From Ramazzottius varieornatus (taxonomy: Eukaryota; Tardigrada; Eutardigrada; Parachela; Ramazzottiidae), in NCBI GenBank assembly GCA_001949185.1, contig BDGG01000001.1, positions 2,559,324-2,623,323 of the forward strand: a stretch of 64,000 bases of DNA. The letters are read 5' to 3'. The notes beneath the pieces were generated by a model. The model did not search any database. It worked only from the letters and a program-made list of their open reading frames with translations, and was not told the DNA's origin. The position numbers were made by a program, and so were the translations under genes. Shown in pieces: positions 12,784-24,531 of this stretch (the stretch's first letter is position 1; every line of letters starts with the position of its first letter).

Positions 12784-13230
12784 ATGTGCAGTTTGCTCCG
12801 AAACTTTATCCTGTTGACCACCAGGCTTGGCTGGCGTTCCAACGCTTCCTTCGCCATCCGCGGTACCAAGATGTGCTCCACAGCAGATACGAGTGGGATC
12901 GATGTTCAAGGACTAATGACAGACAAGTTAACCAGACAGTTCTCCCCTGCGAAGCTCGACGTGATCAACGAAAGCTACATGCACAATGTTCCCAAGGGCG
13001 CACAGTCCCACTTTAAGGTGATTGTTGTTTCGGATTTTTTTAAGGGGCAGAGTCTAATCAACAGGCATAAGGCCGTCCAAGAGACGATAAAGGATGAAAT
13101 CGCCAACATGATTCATGCCATCAGTATCGTAGCGAAGACACCGGAAGAATGGGAAAAGACGAACCCGGGAAGCCTGAAGAGTCCAGCGTGTATGGGAGGC
13201 ATGAAAGCTGAAGCTGCTCAGAAGGCCTGA
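12784..13230 (+). CDS. BolA-like protein, probably mitochondrial (BOLA1 type)
   Basis: Intronless 148-residue protein. The C-terminal ~85 residues are a BolA domain: a conserved INESYMHNVP segment, then SHFKVIVVSDFFKGQSLINRH and an I..MIHAISI..KTPEEW ending. BolA proteins partner monothiol glutaredoxins in handling iron-sulfur clusters. ATG 12784 was chosen because it gives a presequence rich in Arg, Ser and hydrophobic residues (MCSLLRNFILLTTRLGWRSN), typical of mitochondrial import; an upstream in-frame ATG at 12682 would spoil it. BOLA1 is the best family match because of the MHNVP...HFKV pattern and the import signal. The stop lies 341 bp from the stop of the convergent RRM/LOTUS gene, and that gap holds only 3' sequence. 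Confidence 0.9.
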   Translation: MCSLLRNFILLTTRLGWRSNASFAIRGTKMCSTADTSGIDVQGLMTDKLTRQFSPAKLDVINESYMHNVPKGAQSHFKVIVVSDFFKGQSLINRHKAVQETIKDEIANMIHAISIVAKTPEEWEKTNPGSLKSPACMGGMKAEAAQKA

Positions 13231-13571
13231 TTTCACATTGTAACCTTAAATTTCCCAGTTTCCTTCCTTTTGTTACCTGCAGAAGAGTCTAAAGAATCCA
13301 GGTTCAAAAATGGCTATTTGATTTATTTGTGAGTCTGTTCCAGTCTATTCCAAAGACAAGATGAATGATTCGATAAAGTTGAAACGATAATCTTGGTCCA
13401 GCATGAACCGCAGTGGAATGATGGACTGGAATCTGGGTTCGACGTGAACTATCAGTACATGATATGAAATATGACACAGTAAATTGCAGATTTCAAATTA
13501 CGACATGCATCTAACGAGTTTTAGAAGACAGAATGGAATGAACATAACCTTGAATGATAAAGAGATACAAC

Positions 13572-16500
13572 CTAAAAGCGTAAAGCTAACCGGGATGAAA
13601 TCGCATGAGACTCGCCGCTGGTTGAAGGCGAAGGACTGACGGAGCCTTCCGTTCCGCTGTCAGTGACAAAGTCTTGGTTGACCGTATCGGCTTCTCCACT
13701 TTCGTCGGTGTCGCCAGAGGAGAAGCTGTAGAAGTTTGAGTTGTCTTCGTCAGAGTCGTCTTCCTCGCTCTTCTCCTTGTCGTGGGTGACTGCTAGCGGT
13801 GACTGTCCGGGAGGAGTTCCGGTATCGAGCGGAGGACTTCCAGGACTTTGAGGGTCCTTCGAAGCGGTCTTTGGATGATCACGTTCGGAAATGTCGATGG
13901 GATTCCCGATGTTGCCTAACATCTTGATGAAGTCCAGAGCTGCGAAGTGTTTCGGAGTGGGCGAACTTTCTGGTGCTTGCTTTATCAGCTTCCTCATCAC
14001 AGACTACGACAGAATGTAATCGTAAAAAAAACCCGATCGGGTGGCCGGCAAAACAGATTGACCAGACTGTTTCCATCAGTGGTGCACGCTCCTAGCCAAC
14101 ATCGCTGAAGACGTGCGCCACTTAGAAGAACGATCTGGGCGAGCTTGTTCGCCGAGCTCCCAAACATCCAGGTTACTGTAGTTTTGAATTTAACCGTCCT
14201 GCTTAGGTTTAATCGAACATACTCAAAGATTTTAGCACGACTTGATCTATCTGCTGGCGAAAGGAAAAACTTTCTATTACCGAAGGAAGCATTGTTGCTG
14301 GTGTGAAGGCCGGTCGGACGATACCAAAGTCCGCCAAGAGATCTTCAGCGTAGCACACGCCGAAATGTGTGGGATCAAACTCGCGTCTAAAAGCTGAAGA
14401 ATACAAACGGTTGAAATTAAAAACAGTCACGGTCGAGAAGCCGCATCGCTGACGAAGGTCCTCCAAGTCTCTTAGGAAGCGACGCTTTTGCGCGGCATGC
14501 GTCAGCGCTAGCAGTCGGTTGGCTCCCGTCCCGATGACCTATTGATAGGACAGCACTCGCGATGAAAGTGGAGCAGTATCATGAAACAGGCTGTAGGAAC
14601 TTACATGAAACGTGGTGGAGAACATTCCCAACAGGTCGATGAGACGAGTACAGCCAAAGTCCGCCACTCGGCAGGTCTTTCCGTAGTTCATACGGTAAGT
14701 CTGGACGAACTCTCCAAAAGGCAAGGTCGACCGACGTTGGGTCAACAGCATGTCGTGAATTTCGCGCCGGAAACGACGAAACTCCATCGAGCTGTCCTCG
14801 GTGACTGCAAGGAGGAAGTATCAGACATCATTAGAGCTACCAACCAGAAAAGCGTTGAACAAAGATATTCTCGTGCTTTGCTTGTCTAACCTATCGTACA
14901 AGCTTACTGTCAGGTTCCTAAGGACCAAACGGGGCACACTTACCATTCAAATCGGGCGAGTTCAAGACGATCTTGCGGCTTTCGTACGGAAGCTGCTTGA
15001 AGCTGACGTTCTCCACGCTACGAAGAAGCTGCTCCAAGTAGATACCTCCACTCTCATCCTCCTCCAGGGTACCGAAGTGGACTTGGTAACAGTTTATGAA
15101 CCTGCAACAGCACGTGCGCCTGTCAATAGACAAACAGCGAAGTTAGATTTCTTGACGGTTGCTGGAACTTACGAGTTTACGTTCATCGACCCTCCATGAA
15201 AATTCAACAACGCCAACACATTCTCGCGAAACTTAACAAGGGGAACACGAAAACAGGTAACGGAAACAGTAGCATTTCGGGTTATAAAACCAGGAGCCGG
15301 AGGATTAGGGAAACACTTGGTGCAGTACGCCAACTGCTGCGTATCAAGGCATCCCTGTAAGAAAAATTACTCAATCAAGAGAAAAATTCAAGATTTCAGT
15401 CCAGAGTCAACAGGACCACTCAATCATTCCGCACCAGCACAGGGAAAAAAGAAATCATGAGTTAGTTAGCAGAGAAGTCCTGCAGAAAGTCTCACCACAG
15501 CTGTGGTCTTACCATGCTAGCCAGATGTGTTCGCCATGTCAAAGCAGCGGGCAAGAGTCGGACCATCTGAACTCCGTTTTCCGTAAACCGCTCGACGATC
15601 TCCGGCATCTTCATCAGCTCTGAGATACCTAGCGATAAGTCATACCTGGATAAAGAAACCATATATTAGAAATACAGTCATAAAAAAGAACCGTCTAACG
15701 CAACTTTTCGGGTGGAATCAAAGGTTCAGAATACTCATTCGACTTCTTACTGTTCCTCGAAAATTCGAGTAAGTTCGGTCAACGGTAACCTCTGCTTGTT
15801 AAGATTCACAAAGACCTGAGTAACTGCTTCCCTGAAAATAGGAGCAAAAGGTTGACCGACATTACGAAACAAACTTCCAAGTTCGATCGTTAACAGCTCG
15901 TACTTGTAAGATACTGGAGGAGGCAAGTTCGGATCCACTTCCGAAAACTCCATGCTGCGTCCGAAGAATGTGGTTCTTTGGAACATCTTGACCACGTTCC
16001 TCATGTCAGCAACGGATGGCACCACAAGGTGCCCATTAATGCTTCCAAACATATCCGACTCGACCGACAAGTGAATAATCTGGAAGAAAACAGACGTTTT
16101 GAACTTCCTCATCCTTGAAAATGAGCAGTGCAAAAACGGCCTGCTTACCAGTACATGACTTTTCAAAAGACGGAAGAGACTCTTCTGCAGCTGCTCCTCG
16201 TCGTAGTCTCGATTCAGGCGAAGGATGTAGATGCTGACTCCTTTCCTGGGCTCGTCAAAGTGATAAGGAAGCTGGTAAGGTCTCGACGGAGGCGTCGGCA
16301 TCTCCCACGGAGACTCCATCTCCTCATCATGCATCCAAACTTTGAAGAATCGTCGAGGCATGGTAAACCTGATCACCCGAGGAGGATGACCTACGGAAGG
16401 GATTGAGGTGAAATTCGGACAGGCAATATGGACCGGAAAGATGAGAGAATATCAGGAAGGCTCGATTGCTCCTTATAGATCAAGATCTCCAAAACGTGAA

Positions 16501-16719
16501 ACGTAAACTGATCGCAACCTCCTCATGATCCATGAGAAAAGATAGGACATTGCCCAGTTGAGGGCGGTGACGTCAGCAAAACACGCAAATCGTGACTGAC
16601 AAGGACATTCTCCCTCTGGACATTTGGAATGGTGGAAGTCACTCCTAACCAGCGTTCCGCAGGAGCCTGCAGATGAACTTGAAGAGCCCAGAAGAAAGGG
16701 GAGTATTCACTTCGGCCAT
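13572..16719 (-). CDS. MARF1-like RRM/LOTUS (OST-HTH) protein lacking a NYN domain
   Basis: Multi-exon gene. The start (MAEVNTPLSSGLFKF, ATG 16719) joins in phase across a 16647-16391 intron to GHPPRVIRFTMPRRFF. Next comes an RRM-like fold (VSIYILRLNRDYDEEQLQ...), split by an intron near 16150, and then about four LOTUS/OST-HTH winged helices (15855-15620; around 15300-14950; 14790-14530; 14530-14300). The third reads GKTCRVADFGCTRLIDLL and the fourth GVCYAEDLLADFGIV, very close to MARF1 (limkain-b1) repeats. The C-terminus is acidic and serine-rich (SEEDDSDEDNSNFYSFSSG). LOTUS domains bind RNA or Vasa-type helicases in germ-line RNA control; MARF1 itself also has an N-terminal NYN ribonuclease domain, which I do not find here. 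One intron carries a MITE (14047-14153). Confidence 0.75.
14047..14153. mobile_element. MITE-like element, copy 2
   Basis: A 107-bp palindromic copy inside an intron of the LOTUS gene. It opens with GGCAAAACAG, contains CAGTGGTGCACGCT and the inverse GACGTGCGCCACTTAGAAG, and closes with GCTTGTTCGCC. Confidence 0.75.
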
Positions 16720-17405
16720 CAGACGATATCTCAAGGATGACGGATTTTACCCTCGGTGAGGGGTCTCACGGTGTGGTCTTTCGGAATCTCCAGCTCTAAG
16801 CTCTCATACGAAGACTGTTTGTTTCTCGCCCTGCTGACAGCCTTTGGACGCTTTCCCGACGTAGTTAAAAGACTTTGATTTCAACTACTTGGGAAGATTT
16901 AGTTCTTTCTGCATCCGCTATTTTGGATTCTTCGAAGATCATTGAAGAAAGTCCACTTTATTATTTTGCTGCGTTCCGGCGTACTTTCTTCCTTCTGGTG
17001 CTCAGTTTTGTTACCTTTCCTGTATTATACACTGATTCGGTGAGTGCTCCGTCACAGCAAACTCTCTGTACCGCCATGAACACTGCTGTTCTGGACTCGA
17101 TTAAATTTAGTCAACAAAGACAACCGGAAATTCTTGTATTAAAAATTCAAAGTTGGTGAACATTGATATTGTCGTGAGGAAAACGGGCGAAAACTACTTC
17201 TATTATTATGGAATTGAATTACAACCAAGATAAAAAAACCAAAGTTGAAACAAGAAAACTATAAACAGCTAAAATCTACTATTGAGCTACTCTCGCATCA
17301 TCAATCATTAATCGAAAAACCCACCGGAAGTGTTCCATCATCCGAATACCCTACTGCCCGAAACTTCACTCCACTAGGAATAACACAAGTTTCGGCTTAA
17401 TAGCG
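16720..17405. other. intergenic between LOTUS gene and CLEC16A
   Basis: Promoter side of the LOTUS gene and 3' side of CLEC16A (686 bp). A plus-strand open frame at 16875-17159 has no family features and is probably chance. No repeat seen. Confidence 0.5.
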
Positions 17406-20400
17406 CTACTCAGGATCGACTCTTTCCACGAAGCCCGCTGCCCTTGACGAGACATCCAAACGTGTCATGGGAATGACGGCAGTGCCTGGCGTAGTTTTCG
17501 CCTCCTTCGACGACCTCGCTCGATCCCGGCTCTTTTCTCTACCTGCAGACTTCGAACTTGATTTCGGTCGAGAATAAGCAGTTTCTCCGCCATGGTGGGA
17601 CCGGGGAATGGACAGAGATTCGTGTATTATTGCCGGTGAATTTGGTCCAGTTGATCTCGAGGGCGCGAAAGACATGCGTATCGCCCCAGCCTACGAACAT
17701 TTAGCTACTTCACTAGAAATTCCATGCAACTGGCAACTCGGACGAAATTACTGGCTCTACGGAATACGTTAAGAAAGGATGAAGTTAGTGCGTAAACATA
17801 CGTCATTGGTTGATCCAGGAGCATTCGCGTAATTGGGATGCGCCGTACCCGCCGGCAGATCCAGTAAAGTATTGATAGCCGTCAGCTTCAGTTCCCTTAT
17901 GCGCTCCTGGTTCTTACGAACCCTTGTTGAAGCAGCCATCGCCCGAATGGAGTCGTCAAATACCACTCTGGAAACAAATCGTTTTAGACTAATTCCGATA
18001 AGATTTTTATGAGAATGCCTTCAAAGCACCTCATTAGTGCCTCGAAGCGGTTGTCCATGTTCCAAGGTGCGTCACTGATGGAACTAGAAATCTTTTGCGG
18101 AAGCTGCATCTGGACTTGGAAGAAAATGGACTTGACCAAGGTCTTGCTTTCGGTGCCCGACAGAGCATTCACGTCGTGAGAGCGATGGTTGGACGGGTTG
18201 GTCGCCAGCGAGCAGCAGCAGACAATCTTCTCTCTTTGTTCTTTCTCATTCAGCAACTGAACACTGGGCAGCACATACGTCTCTTTCACCACCGCATAGC
18301 CCAATTTCCGATTGTCCGGTTCAACGAACAGCATCTGCCACTGGTGTACTATGAGGAACCTTTTCACCCATTTCTCTTCGTCAGAAGGACAGAGAAGTAT
18401 CTGAGGAGGTCGAGCTGTGGCGTTGAGAGAGGGACGGGTGGCGAGATGGGTGTGAAAGGGTACCACAGTACAACTCAAAATAGTATCACAGTTATTTATG
18501 TCAACCACGTCCCCGATCTGGACAGACTGGAAAGGAGCGGGCATTTCTTCGGTCGAGGAGGTCTGCAAAAGTCCTTTCAGGTAACCGGAAGCTTCTTTTC
18601 CGGTGTCGCTAGCCGGCTCGGATGAGTAAGCCTTCTGTACCTAAAAGAAGAGTGGAAAGTTATAACGAAATGTATAATCAGAGCCTACGCAAACAATCTC
18701 GGTAAAATCGTTTTTTCAAGTGGCGCACACTACAATCCAACAGCACTGAAAACGAATGCCCCTTGAGAAATCAGTCTTGTTGAGTTTGCTTTCCGAGCTT
18801 CCGAATTTCAAAGTGCGAAAGAAAGCTCAGTTAAGCTTGGAAATTTTAATTTCCGTACAATTTATTTTGAGTTTTTGTACCTTGTTGGTTAATCGTCGGA
18901 GTATGAAGAAGATCCGCAAGTAGTACCGGCATTTCTCGTCCAAACTCAAGGGCCACCGTTTACACAAGTCTGGAAAGCCTTTCTCTTGGGCGGCGGTGGG
19001 AACTTTGGCGCTGACAGGCCTAACGACCTCCGCTGCTGACAATGTATCTGAGGTTATCTTCCAGGAGACAGGTCGTGGACAGCAGCCGATTAGGACGGCG
19101 ATTTCTTTGTCGAGCAGTTTCTCCAGATGGATCCCTTTGGCGAACTGACGCTGAACGTGAACCTCGAGTTCGACCAGACCAATGAATGCATCGTCGTTCT
19201 GAGGGAAGCAATTTCTGATTAAAGGAACACCACAATAATCTAGAGTAGGACAAGAACAGTACCTTGAAGAACCTTCGTAACAGCAAGCAAGACTGTTCTC
19301 TTGCGTCGAGCAGCACAGCAAGATGTTGATCTTCCAGCGAGCCAAAACTTCCTCCGGTGGTGCATTCGTCGATGAAAATGCACGCGAGCCGTAGAACGAT
19401 CACACGACATATCGAGAAACCTGTGATCATGATAAAACAGAAACAAGGTTACGTGACTGAATAAAGCATAATGGCCACAAAACTACCAAGGTAAAAAACT
19501 TACCGGAAACGGCAATCCGTTGGACCAAAGAAACTACAGTTGACAGCTGCAGCGGCATATCTAGCATGCTGTTCACCTTCTCATCAGACTTCCTGCAGAG
19601 GTCCATGAGCACAATCAGAAAGATCAAAGCGAACAAAGGCAAGCGATCGTCGAACGGAAGCATCTTATCGTTCGTATCGAAGAGCGAAAGGCACATCACC
19701 AACCCACGACCCAACAATACCGCATCCGTGAGTATCAGCGATATGTTGGTTAAGTTCAATGCAACAAAACTGAGCAGAACTAATGAGAAAATTATTTCTA
19801 TCACAAGGTTGTGTCGTACGGCAAGATCATGGTTCTGCCGGAGTGCCACGAGGTTGTTCGAGATGGGAAGAATGAGGAATGGCAAAACGTACGACTGGGA
19901 AATATCTGACCGGACACGGGAGTTGAGAGGTTCGACCCTCAAGTCGAGAAGGTCGTTGAGGTACTGCACATATTCCATGTGCTCGACCATCATATCCTGG
20001 AATGCGTTCCCCCTGGGAAAATGCGACATGCAGTTAGAGTTTGACATCACACGTCAACATGTATGGCGATCCAGGAACGATAAGTCGACCACACCATTTA
20101 ACGGTTAGAATCAATAGGTGACCGACTTATTATTGTTGCTCTACAAAGAAAACAAGCCTTACTGCTTTTGTTGGTCACTCCAGGCTTCGACTGCACGTTG
20201 TTTCAAACCGATCATATCTTCAGCATGATCGGAGGACGATTCTTGATACAAAGACTCATCTCTGAATCCTTCGATCAAGTTGCTCTGGTCCAGGAACGTC
20301 TTCATTCGTTCAATCTGAGACGTCAGAATGGACAGCAGACATTCGAGAAGTTGACGAGGTAACTCGGGACTCCTAATGTAGCTCCTGTCCGGCGAAGTCA

Positions 20401-21572
20401 AATCCCGAACTCTAAAACAGTTCAGAACGACAGTTCGTGCGGCTATTCTAACCTGTATATTCATAACAGCTTATTAGAAAGATGAAGTAAAGACCGAAAG
20501 AGGATCAGGTGGCTCACCATAGTTTCAGGAAACCTGAAGAGTGATAAGGCTCTGAAGAATAGCGGAAAGACCGGGACAGTGTAAGAGGGATCGTCGTTCT
20601 TCCTCGACATTTCCTCCTGACAGAAGAAATGTATGGTATGGGCATTCAGCTTGTTTGAGAGAATCTTGAGGAGGGAAACGTAATGCGCCAGAATCTACCG
20701 CATACAAACGAAATTGACAAGTATAAAGCGGAATAATGTATGGGCCTTGATGCACTTGGGAGAAATTGTCGATTCGCACCTCGTCATCCGTGAAATCGAA
20801 TGGGCATTCGATTATCTGGTTGATGAAGTTATTTGAGAGTAAGAAGTATAACGACGTGTCTTGGCTAATGTTCTCGAACAAGATGTGGAGGAGTTGGAGG
20901 ATCTGCTTGCAGACATGCCTTGCTGCAGTAATGCTGAAGACTTCGGCAGCTGCTGCTACCCGAGGAGACACCTTCTTCGCAATTTTCTCGGTCGTTGAGA
21001 GGGAAGTTGGAGGGGGCGAGGGGGAAGTTTCTGCAAGTGGAAAGACGATAGGGACAATGATAAAGAAAGGTTTAGGAGAGCGTTACTGTATATATACCGT
21101 TGTTCGAAGAGTCCGCGGTTGGAGAGCTACTTCCGGTGAAGACAGCTCCGCACTGCTGTAGGATCGACACGAAATACGCCAACATGTGTTTCTCCAGAAA
21201 CACCTCAAACACCGAGGGGTCATTCTTGTCTCCCCAGATAAGTATCTCGGAGATGATCCGTAGCACGGCGACGATTTCCGGTGAGTTGGCATCTCCGATG
21301 ACAGGTTCGCCCGTTAATAAACCATATAGCGTCCTGCAATCATCCATTAAGCAATTACACATATAAAAATCATATTCCCACTGAACTCGTGATTTTCAAA
21401 ACTACCTTAGCCTTTCCGCAGAGAATTCAGCGTCGGTTTTGGCTAGCTCTTCCCGTAAAACGGTGCTTGCCTTCACATTGTTCGGAGTGGATTTTCCGCT
21501 GTCACCTACGCTCGTCCTGGAGCCACCACCTGCGCTCTTGTGATTCGACAGCCACCACCGAGGATTGAACAT
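17406..21572 (-). CDS. CLEC16A: CLEC16A / Ema / GOP-1 endosomal protein
   Basis: Membrane-associated regulator of endosome maturation, Rab activation and mitophagy in animals. ATG 21572 (MFNPRWWLSNHKSAGG) opens a multi-exon gene whose segments follow the family in order. The N-terminal FPL domain spans about 21330-20160: EILIWGDKNDPSVFEVFLEK; LLHILFENISQDTSLYFLLS; DFTDDEVRIDNF; ETMV-RIAARTVVLNCFRV. Then come MEYVQYLNDLLDLRVEPLN and hydrophobic segments (19.4-20.1 kb). A PH-like C-terminal region (18568-17984) contains KRFLIVHQWQMLFVEPDNRK, followed by VVFDDSIRAMAASTRVRKNQ and a basic, serine-rich tail. The length is near the ~1000 residues usual for the family. Introns are many and short; one at about 18.6-18.84 kb carries a MITE. 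Confidence 0.93.
18689..18790. mobile_element. MITE-like element, copy 3
   Basis: About 100 bp in a CLEC16A intron. The left arm reads GCAAACAATCTCGG...TCAAGTGGCGCACAC; the right arm reads GCCCCTTGAGAAATC...GTTTGCTTTCC, an inverted and diverged match to the left. Confidence 0.65.
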
Positions 21573-22239
21573 CCTGCTCCTCCGTGCCCGCAGGTTCTCT
21601 TAGCTACTGTAAACAGGCAAGTACATGTCCTCCAGACTTCGGTTCAGCGCTGGCGTGGAACAGTGATTAGTAGAACAATAGCTGCGGGCTTATAGCGAAA
21701 GAGCTTTCCTCCAGAAGATGGGTCCTGTTCCATCCAGATCTATTTCCATGCAACGTTTGCGATCCCGTAAGCCCCTCAGTCTCAGATAGTCGATGGCACT
21801 CAGCGAAGGGTGCTTCGATATGACGGAAGATGTCTTATATAACAGTAACCGACAAGGATGCTTATACAATATCCTAATGTCCTAATCTTTGGTATAAGAT
21901 TTTGCAGATAACTCGAAACGCGCAGGACGGCCTGCCATCAAATTCAGTGAAGCATGCGGTCCCCCCCTCATTCGACAATCGACACGGTTTGAGTCAAACC
22001 GTTCGCGTGACCGATCTGACTCGAGCCGATGGAAGGACGGCCAGATTGTTGTTGTTCAACTTTTGCTTTTTTCTACTCCCGTTTCCTTCCAAAGATTTTC
22101 TGGACCTTAATACTGTCCGTAACATTGTTCGACCACCCGATGCTTAATCTGCGTTCACCGAGGAACGGGACAGCGAACGACGAGAAGAGTTTTCCACAGC
22201 AGATGAGATCAGCGCGGGAACAACTTCGATACGAAGACA
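21573..22239. other. divergent promoter region CLEC16A / NuMA-like gene
   Basis: The 667 bp between two divergent starts must hold both promoters and 5' UTRs. No TATA box or repeat stood out. Confidence 0.5.
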
Positions 22240-24156
22240 ATGGAGCAACTGGTATCAGTACCAACGGACATCATCGTTGAGCTTTGGGGACCAATCTTCT
22301 CGACTCTGACTGCTCTGAAGACATCACTTCTCGAACTCAAGACTACTTCAGCGGCGGATAACCCCTATCCATACTATCCAGAGAATACATTTCCGTCTGG
22401 TATCATTGTTATGTTACTAACGTGTAACAGCTCCATGTCAGAATCACTTATACAGTACTGGTCTTTTTCAGAGCCTCAGAATGCCGAGTACAGCCAAAGT
22501 CCAGGCTTAGAAAAGGGACCGCTGTATATTTCTGACCACGGAGCGACGGAACAGAATGCTGGACAACCCACAGCCTGTGCTTCTTCAAATGAGCTGCTTG
22601 AAAGAGCGCTCGCTGAGGAGAAGACGAAAGTTGAGCAACTAACGCGCGAGATAGAAAGACTAACAACGCTCCTGGAAAGCCAGAAGCTTCCCGTCGATCA
22701 ACAAGATCGACAACAAGATCGACTAACGTCAGCGCAGCAAGAGATACTCAGGCTGGAAGAACTGAATAAAGAAGCTGCGGACGCATTACTTGTCTTACGG
22801 AATGATTTGGTCGTCGAGAGAGAATCCAATCGAGCGCTGCTGCACAATAACCAGTTCATGCTGAGTGCTCTGGAAACTACGAACGTTAGTTTCCTTGAGA
22901 GCGCATGCAATACAGAAGTGCAGTGTGATTTGGCATTGGACGATCTCCAGCAAGAGTTGGAAGAACGAGCAGTGAAAATCAAGCAAGAGTTCCAAGCACA
23001 GTACGATGGTCAAGTGAGAGAGTTCGCGCGTGCGGCAGCTGAGAAGGATGAGGAAGTCAAGAGGCTCAAAGGCGTCGACAAACGAAATGCTGAACTAACG
23101 AAGCTGGTAGCGAAACTTCGGAAAGATTTGGCTCAGCGGGAAAGCATGAGTTCGGCTAGAAAAGATGTCGGTCCTACCTTCACCGAATGTAAGTTCGAAA
23201 ATCTTTTCGTTGTCTTTCTACTACGTTCGTATCGATCGTTTCCTTGTTCATAGTGTTGATAAACTCTGCGCGACGAGGAACGCCCCTGAGGATCCACGAA
23301 AATGATGTCTATCGGTAATACATGGCTCTTCTCAGTCTTAACCAGAAGCGGAAGTGGTTTCTGGGACGAAGATAATTGTAGCAATATAATTTGATAGAGT
23401 GATTCCGTTTTGTTGACAGATCCACCTCACTGAATGCTTTGACGGAGCCCGACATGGCTCTGGAGTCTGCGAGCATTCCCACTTCTCGACATTCCTCTAT
23501 TTCCGACATGTCAAACCCAAGTGAGTTTCGCCTAAAAAATTTTATGTTCTTAATGGCGCACCTGGATAGGTGTCTTCTGACGTGGCTACTGTTTCTTTCT
23601 GGTAGGTAACTTCAAGTACAAAGACATCACTCCAACCCGACTGGCGGAACTGGAGAGAAGAAACAAGGCACAACAACCCCATCTGAAATCTTCCTATCCC
23701 GTTGAATCGACCGACCGCGCTTGGCGACATTCCCCCACCGAAGTGAAGCTTTACCATTCTTGATAACTAAATGGTTTTTCTTTCTGGAACGAGTCAGTGG
23801 CGTATAACTTTGTTCGCTCAAGGTACAACAAGGCAACTACTACAAAGAAAACGTGGAGCATGTTGAGAAGTTGTCGAAGAAGGCCGGGTTGTTGAAGAAA
23901 CTGCAGTCATCCCTTCACAAGCACAAGAGCAAGGCAGTCTTGGACAGCAAAGAAAACATACCGGATCTGGTGGTCAAGGTGAGTTCCATACTCTCGTCGT
24001 TATCTGTTCTGTTCGTTTTTCCCTAAGGCATCAACTCTGAAATTATGATACGTTGACTTACAGACACCCAAGATGACAGAGAAGCCTGTCGCTTTCACCG
24101 TGGACATTACTCCGCCTGGAGTCTCGAAAAAGTCCCGTAAAAACGTGAAAAAGTAA
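22240..24156 (+). CDS. coiled-coil protein with NuMA/LIN-5/Mud-like C-terminus
   Basis: Six or seven exons. The first (22240-23188, containing a 72-bp in-frame intron at 22400-22471) encodes a long coiled coil with heptads such as ELLERALAEEKTKVEQLTRE. Exons at 23254-23314, 23417-23521, 23607-23747, 23823-23980 and 24062-24156 join in phase. The fourth reads DITPTRLAELERRNKAQQPH followed by LKSSYPVE, resembling the segment of NuMA after its LGN-binding site (RIAELQQRN...PPHLKTCYPLE). The tail is lysine-rich and contains AFTVDITPPG before the stop. NuMA-family proteins link cortical LGN/Pins to dynein and spindle microtubules. At about 430 residues this protein is far shorter than NuMA or LIN-5, so it is a candidate homologue only. 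Confidence 0.6.
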
Positions 24157-24531
24157 CTGAATAGGCGTGATTTAAGTTTTTGACGTAGCTGTTTGACCAC
24201 ACAAAACGCTACCTGTAGTAACTGCTCCGATTTTTTCATTTCTCATCATATTGTCCGGGGCCGCCCATGTCGGCGAGGTAGGCTGGGTTTTTAAATGGTA
24301 CGGCGTAATATTTCATTGATTTTTGTTAGAACTACTACGCAAAAGCTATTGTGGCGTTTTTTTCATGCTCATGGACGAAATCCCGTAAATATTGTTGCGA
24401 ATCTTGGACGGGATCTTGGCCAATCTGTTTAATACCAGATGTCTCTAGGTGATCCAACCATTTTTCTTGCAACAACTACAGGTGTCTCGAGGCTCCATAT
24501 TTCGAGAGGTGTAATTTGCGAGACGTAGACC

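Noticed and set aside
16875-17159. 94-codon plus-strand frame with a hydrophobic middle
   Set aside because: Starts at a weak codon context in the promoter region of the LOTUS gene and matches nothing; composition fits noncoding AT-rich DNA.
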